This document shows positions 56,620 to 64,000 of a DNA stretch of 64,000 nt, piece after piece. Location of the stretch: assembly GCA_949775045.1 (NCBI GenBank), contig OX459097.1, positions 7,023,685 to 7,087,684 of the forward strand. Direction: 5' to 3'. Made by a program: the position numbers and the translations under genes. Numbering within the stretch: the first letter of the stretch is position 1; each line of letters opens with the position of its first letter. Source of the stretch: Metridium senile. Its lineage: Eukaryota; Cnidaria; Anthozoa; Actiniaria; Metridiidae. The notes beneath the pieces are model-generated. The model searched no databases. It had not been told where the DNA came from and worked only from the letters and a program-made list of their open reading frames with translations.

Positions 56620-57265
56620 TTGAGACTCGATCCGCTCTACGCCATTTTAAAAGTTTTTAGTACATTGATTTACCTTATTTTATCGTATGTTTATTAGTAA
56701 AATAATAACAAGTTTTCAAATGTGAATACACAACTCTACAGCTTTATGAGATTTAGATATGCTCCGAGATGTGGTAATTACTTAGGTGGCTCCCAATATG
56801 TCTATTTTGCCACATTTCCCTTTTGAAAATCGCTTATATATTTATTGACTTAGTTCAACGAATCTAAGTATTTGAGCAGATATTAGTCTCGGATGAACAT
56901 TTTCAACAGTGCGTTTTTTATGTTTCTTTAACAGATTCTAAACTTGGAAACTGTTTTTCCCCAAAAAAATATTTTATCGTTGCTATGGAAAAGCGAATAT
57001 ACATAAAGAGCGCACTGTTGAAAACTTTCATCCAAGTTTATCTGTTTACATATTGAATTTCATCAAACTAAAGGCAAATTTTATAGACGCGGTTTAATAA
57101 AGGAAAGTGTGACCAAAATACAACTACTTGGAGCCACCTTAATTAATTGCTATTTGCTATTGTTGCCTTCTTCTTGTTACTACTGGGTGAGTTCAGACTA
57201 CTATTCTTTTTAAAGCAGCCAGGTTATTCCAATGGACAGAAGAACAGTCACGACACCTGTAAACA
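56620..57265 (+). repeat. 3'-flank block of CE-4
   Basis: ACTCGATCCG..CGCCATTTTAAAAG at about 56624 and AAAGCAGCCAGGTTATTCC at 57212, same order as for CE-1 and CE-3. Confidence 0.6.
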
Positions 57266-57371
57266 AATAATAATAACATAATAAATATTTCATTCTGTAC
57301 ATGTTCAAGAATTTTATATTTTTGTCCGCAATAAGAGGTATTACTGTATTTGCTGCGTTTTTGGCATTTCC

Positions 57372-57808
57372 CACAGGGAGCCCGGCTTTTGGTTGCTTTT
57401 ACGTAAGATAAAAAATCGCGTAGCTTTTGTGGGATTCCTGTGGTGCCTAGGAGATTAGCGCTACATATCGTGACCCTGGTTAAACAGTTAACGTAATCTA
57501 TGAAATCCGACTTCTATAAGTGGGACAGTCGTTGGCATGTAATCAGATCCGGTGGTAACGAATTTAGTAACGCACCCTCTTAAAACACACTAAAGAGATA
57601 GTGTACTCTATGCGAGTGCGTTACTACCGATATCTGATTACACGCCAACGACTCTCCCATTACTGAGGTCGGATTTCATAGATTACGTAAACTGTTTACT
57701 AAGGTCACGATATGCGTAGCGCTTATCTCCTAGGCACCACAGGAATCCCAAAAAAGCTACGCGATTTTTTATCTTACGTAAAAGCAACCAAAAGCCGGGC
57801 TCCCTGTG
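57372..57808 (+). mobile_element. 437-bp palindromic CACAGG element
   Basis: Ends CACAGGGAGCCCGGC / GCCGGGCTCCCTGTG, arms of about 200 bp, CATTTCC on both sides (57365-57371, 57809-57815). Shares the GGGATTCCTGTGGTG subterminal motif with 18203-22257, so it belongs to the same family. Confidence 0.9.
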
Positions 57809-57944
57809 CATTTCCGAGCCATTTTTGAAGATAAATTTTTGCCGCTTTGGAACGGCCATTTTGTTTTACTCATGACACTAGTCTCTATTGCGCATGCGTC
57901 CGGTTTTGCCACTCTGTCGTACCAAATGCTTAATACAATGTATA

Positions 57945-58223
57945 CACCCTTTCCGAGAAAGTTTGTCACCCGTCGAAAAGCAAACAGGCTAGTGGCGCAA
58001 AGGATCATGGATCAATTCAGAAACTAAATGTGCATTCGGCACGCCTTTCTTGTTGTTTGATAAGTCAAAACCGTCATTTCTCAATAACATATTGACACGT
58101 GTAGCAATGTGGCTATGAAATCCCTGAGTCCTCATAAAATTTACATAGGTAACCAATAATCCCCTGCGCTACTAGCTTATAGGCTTTTCACTTCACGGGT
58201 GACAAAGTTTCTCGGAAAGGGTG
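57945..58223 (+). mobile_element. 279-bp MITE, CACCCTTTCCGAGAAA ends
   Basis: CACCCTTTCCGAGAAAGTTT mirrored by AAACTTTGTC-type right end TTTCTCGGAAAGGGTG; TATA on the left, TAAA on the right. Its tip resembles the TATA-target 1.3-kb family. Confidence 0.75.
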
Positions 58224-58590
58224 TAAATGCAGTCATGCTGACTGCGAAACGTCGAATCCTAGCGTTATTCTTTATTTCAAGTATATCCAAACCCTAACAT
58301 TAAATAAACCACTAGTCGGACATAAAATGAATTCGATTTGTTTTTGTACCTTTTTTATTATATTTAAACAATGCATCATTAGTACATGCACAAAAATATT
58401 TATCATATTATAATGAGTTCAAATGCGTTCGGTGTATAAGTTCGGTTATTTAGTGGTTAACACATCGGACTAGAAAGCCTAAACCGTGGGAATTATATAA
58501 TAATGCATGCTATCGCAGAGGAACAAGTACAATCCAATATTTCAAATAGCTCTGTACATCTCGAAACGTCTTTTCATTCATACCTGACAT

Positions 58591-58596
58591 TTTATT
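58591..58596 (-). promoter_or_regulatory. Candidate CE-4 polyadenylation signal AATAAA
   Basis: AATAAA on the minus strand about 30 bp after the CE-4 stop, supporting the C-terminal end at 58625. Confidence 0.5.
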
Positions 58597-58624
58597 TGCT
58601 GATAAAATTATTAACCCAAATGCA

Positions 58625-63666
<5,042 letters not shown>

Positions 63667-63743
63667 GACGCTGACTTAGAATGGTCAACGTTTCGTGACT
63701 GTTCCTTATTTATGTTGTAATAATACGCTGACTTAAGCACAAC

Positions 63744-63805
63744 TTGCGTGACATCATATCCGTTTATATACTTGAGCGTGACGATCACTGCACTCTTCTT
63801 TTATA
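63744..63805 (-). promoter_or_regulatory. CE-4 promoter: TATA box and TTGCGTGACA motif
   Basis: Minus-strand TATAAAAGAAG from 63805, 139 bp upstream of the ATG; TGTCACGCAA at 63753-63744. The 195 bp beyond to the window end show nothing recognised. Confidence 0.65.
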
Positions 63806-64000
63806 GCATCATGTTGTTGTTACCTTTTTTGGAGAACGTACTTGACCTTTACATGTATTTTCAACTGATGGTCCAAGGGCGCTAGGACACTAACAATATG
63901 CAAATGTATGCTAGTTATTTGTTAATTTATCCTAGTTTAGATAAATAAAGGTCTACTTAACTGAAAGGTATCCTGATTATGCTGACTTAGCCGCCTAAAA

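Overview
This is a stretch of an animal nuclear genome. The genes are split by GT-AG introns, the DNA is AT-rich, and introns and spacers are packed with microsatellites, fold-back DNA transposons, tRNA-derived SINEs and CR1/L2-type LINE tails. An anthozoan-like cnidarian or another marine invertebrate fits best, but that is inference; no marker here fixes the phylum.

Layout. (a) 218-9655 (+): ten exons of a PLP-fold aminotransferase (2-aminoadipate transaminase/YER152C-like), 5' end outside the window. It lacks the Schiff-base lysine. (b) Four secreted carboxylesterase/cholinesterase-fold genes lie head to tail on the minus strand: CE-1 (17036-11358), CE-2 (41348-33686), CE-3 (55194-45577) and CE-4 (63666-58625). 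All share one six-exon structure with the same intron phases. (c) About 7674-17600 and 29505-41422 are two nearly identical copies of one block (aminotransferase exons 8-10 plus a whole esterase gene), differing mainly by transposon insertions. The copy at 29505 carries only the tail of the aminotransferase. (d) The 11.9 kb between the copies (17601-29504) is a transposon graveyard. It holds a dead protein-kinase gene split by two elements, a 4-kb element with three further insertions inside it, and a 5.1-kb palindrome with a SAP-domain fragment in its centre.

How it fits together. The esterases form an expanding tandem family. CE-1, CE-2 and CE-4 keep the Ser-Glu-His triad, oxyanion-hole HGG and signal peptide. 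CE-3 has GLSAG in place of GESAG. CE-2, CE-3 and CE-4 share a TATA box about 130 bp upstream of the ATG and a TTGCGTGACA motif. In CE-1 the duplication breakpoint falls just before these, and a 483-bp fold-back element also sits next to its ATG. An ordered set of remnants in the 3' flanks of CE-1, CE-3 and CE-4 suggests the ancestral duplication unit was esterase plus about 2 kb of 3' flank. The alternative that the recent duplication is two haplotypes placed in tandem by an assembler must be kept open.

The comparison of filled with empty sites gives target-site duplications for several element families directly: 7 bp for CACAGG-ended palindromes, TATA for a 1.3-kb element, CWG for a small MITE, and TTAA for two others. 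No transposase gene is visible for any of them.
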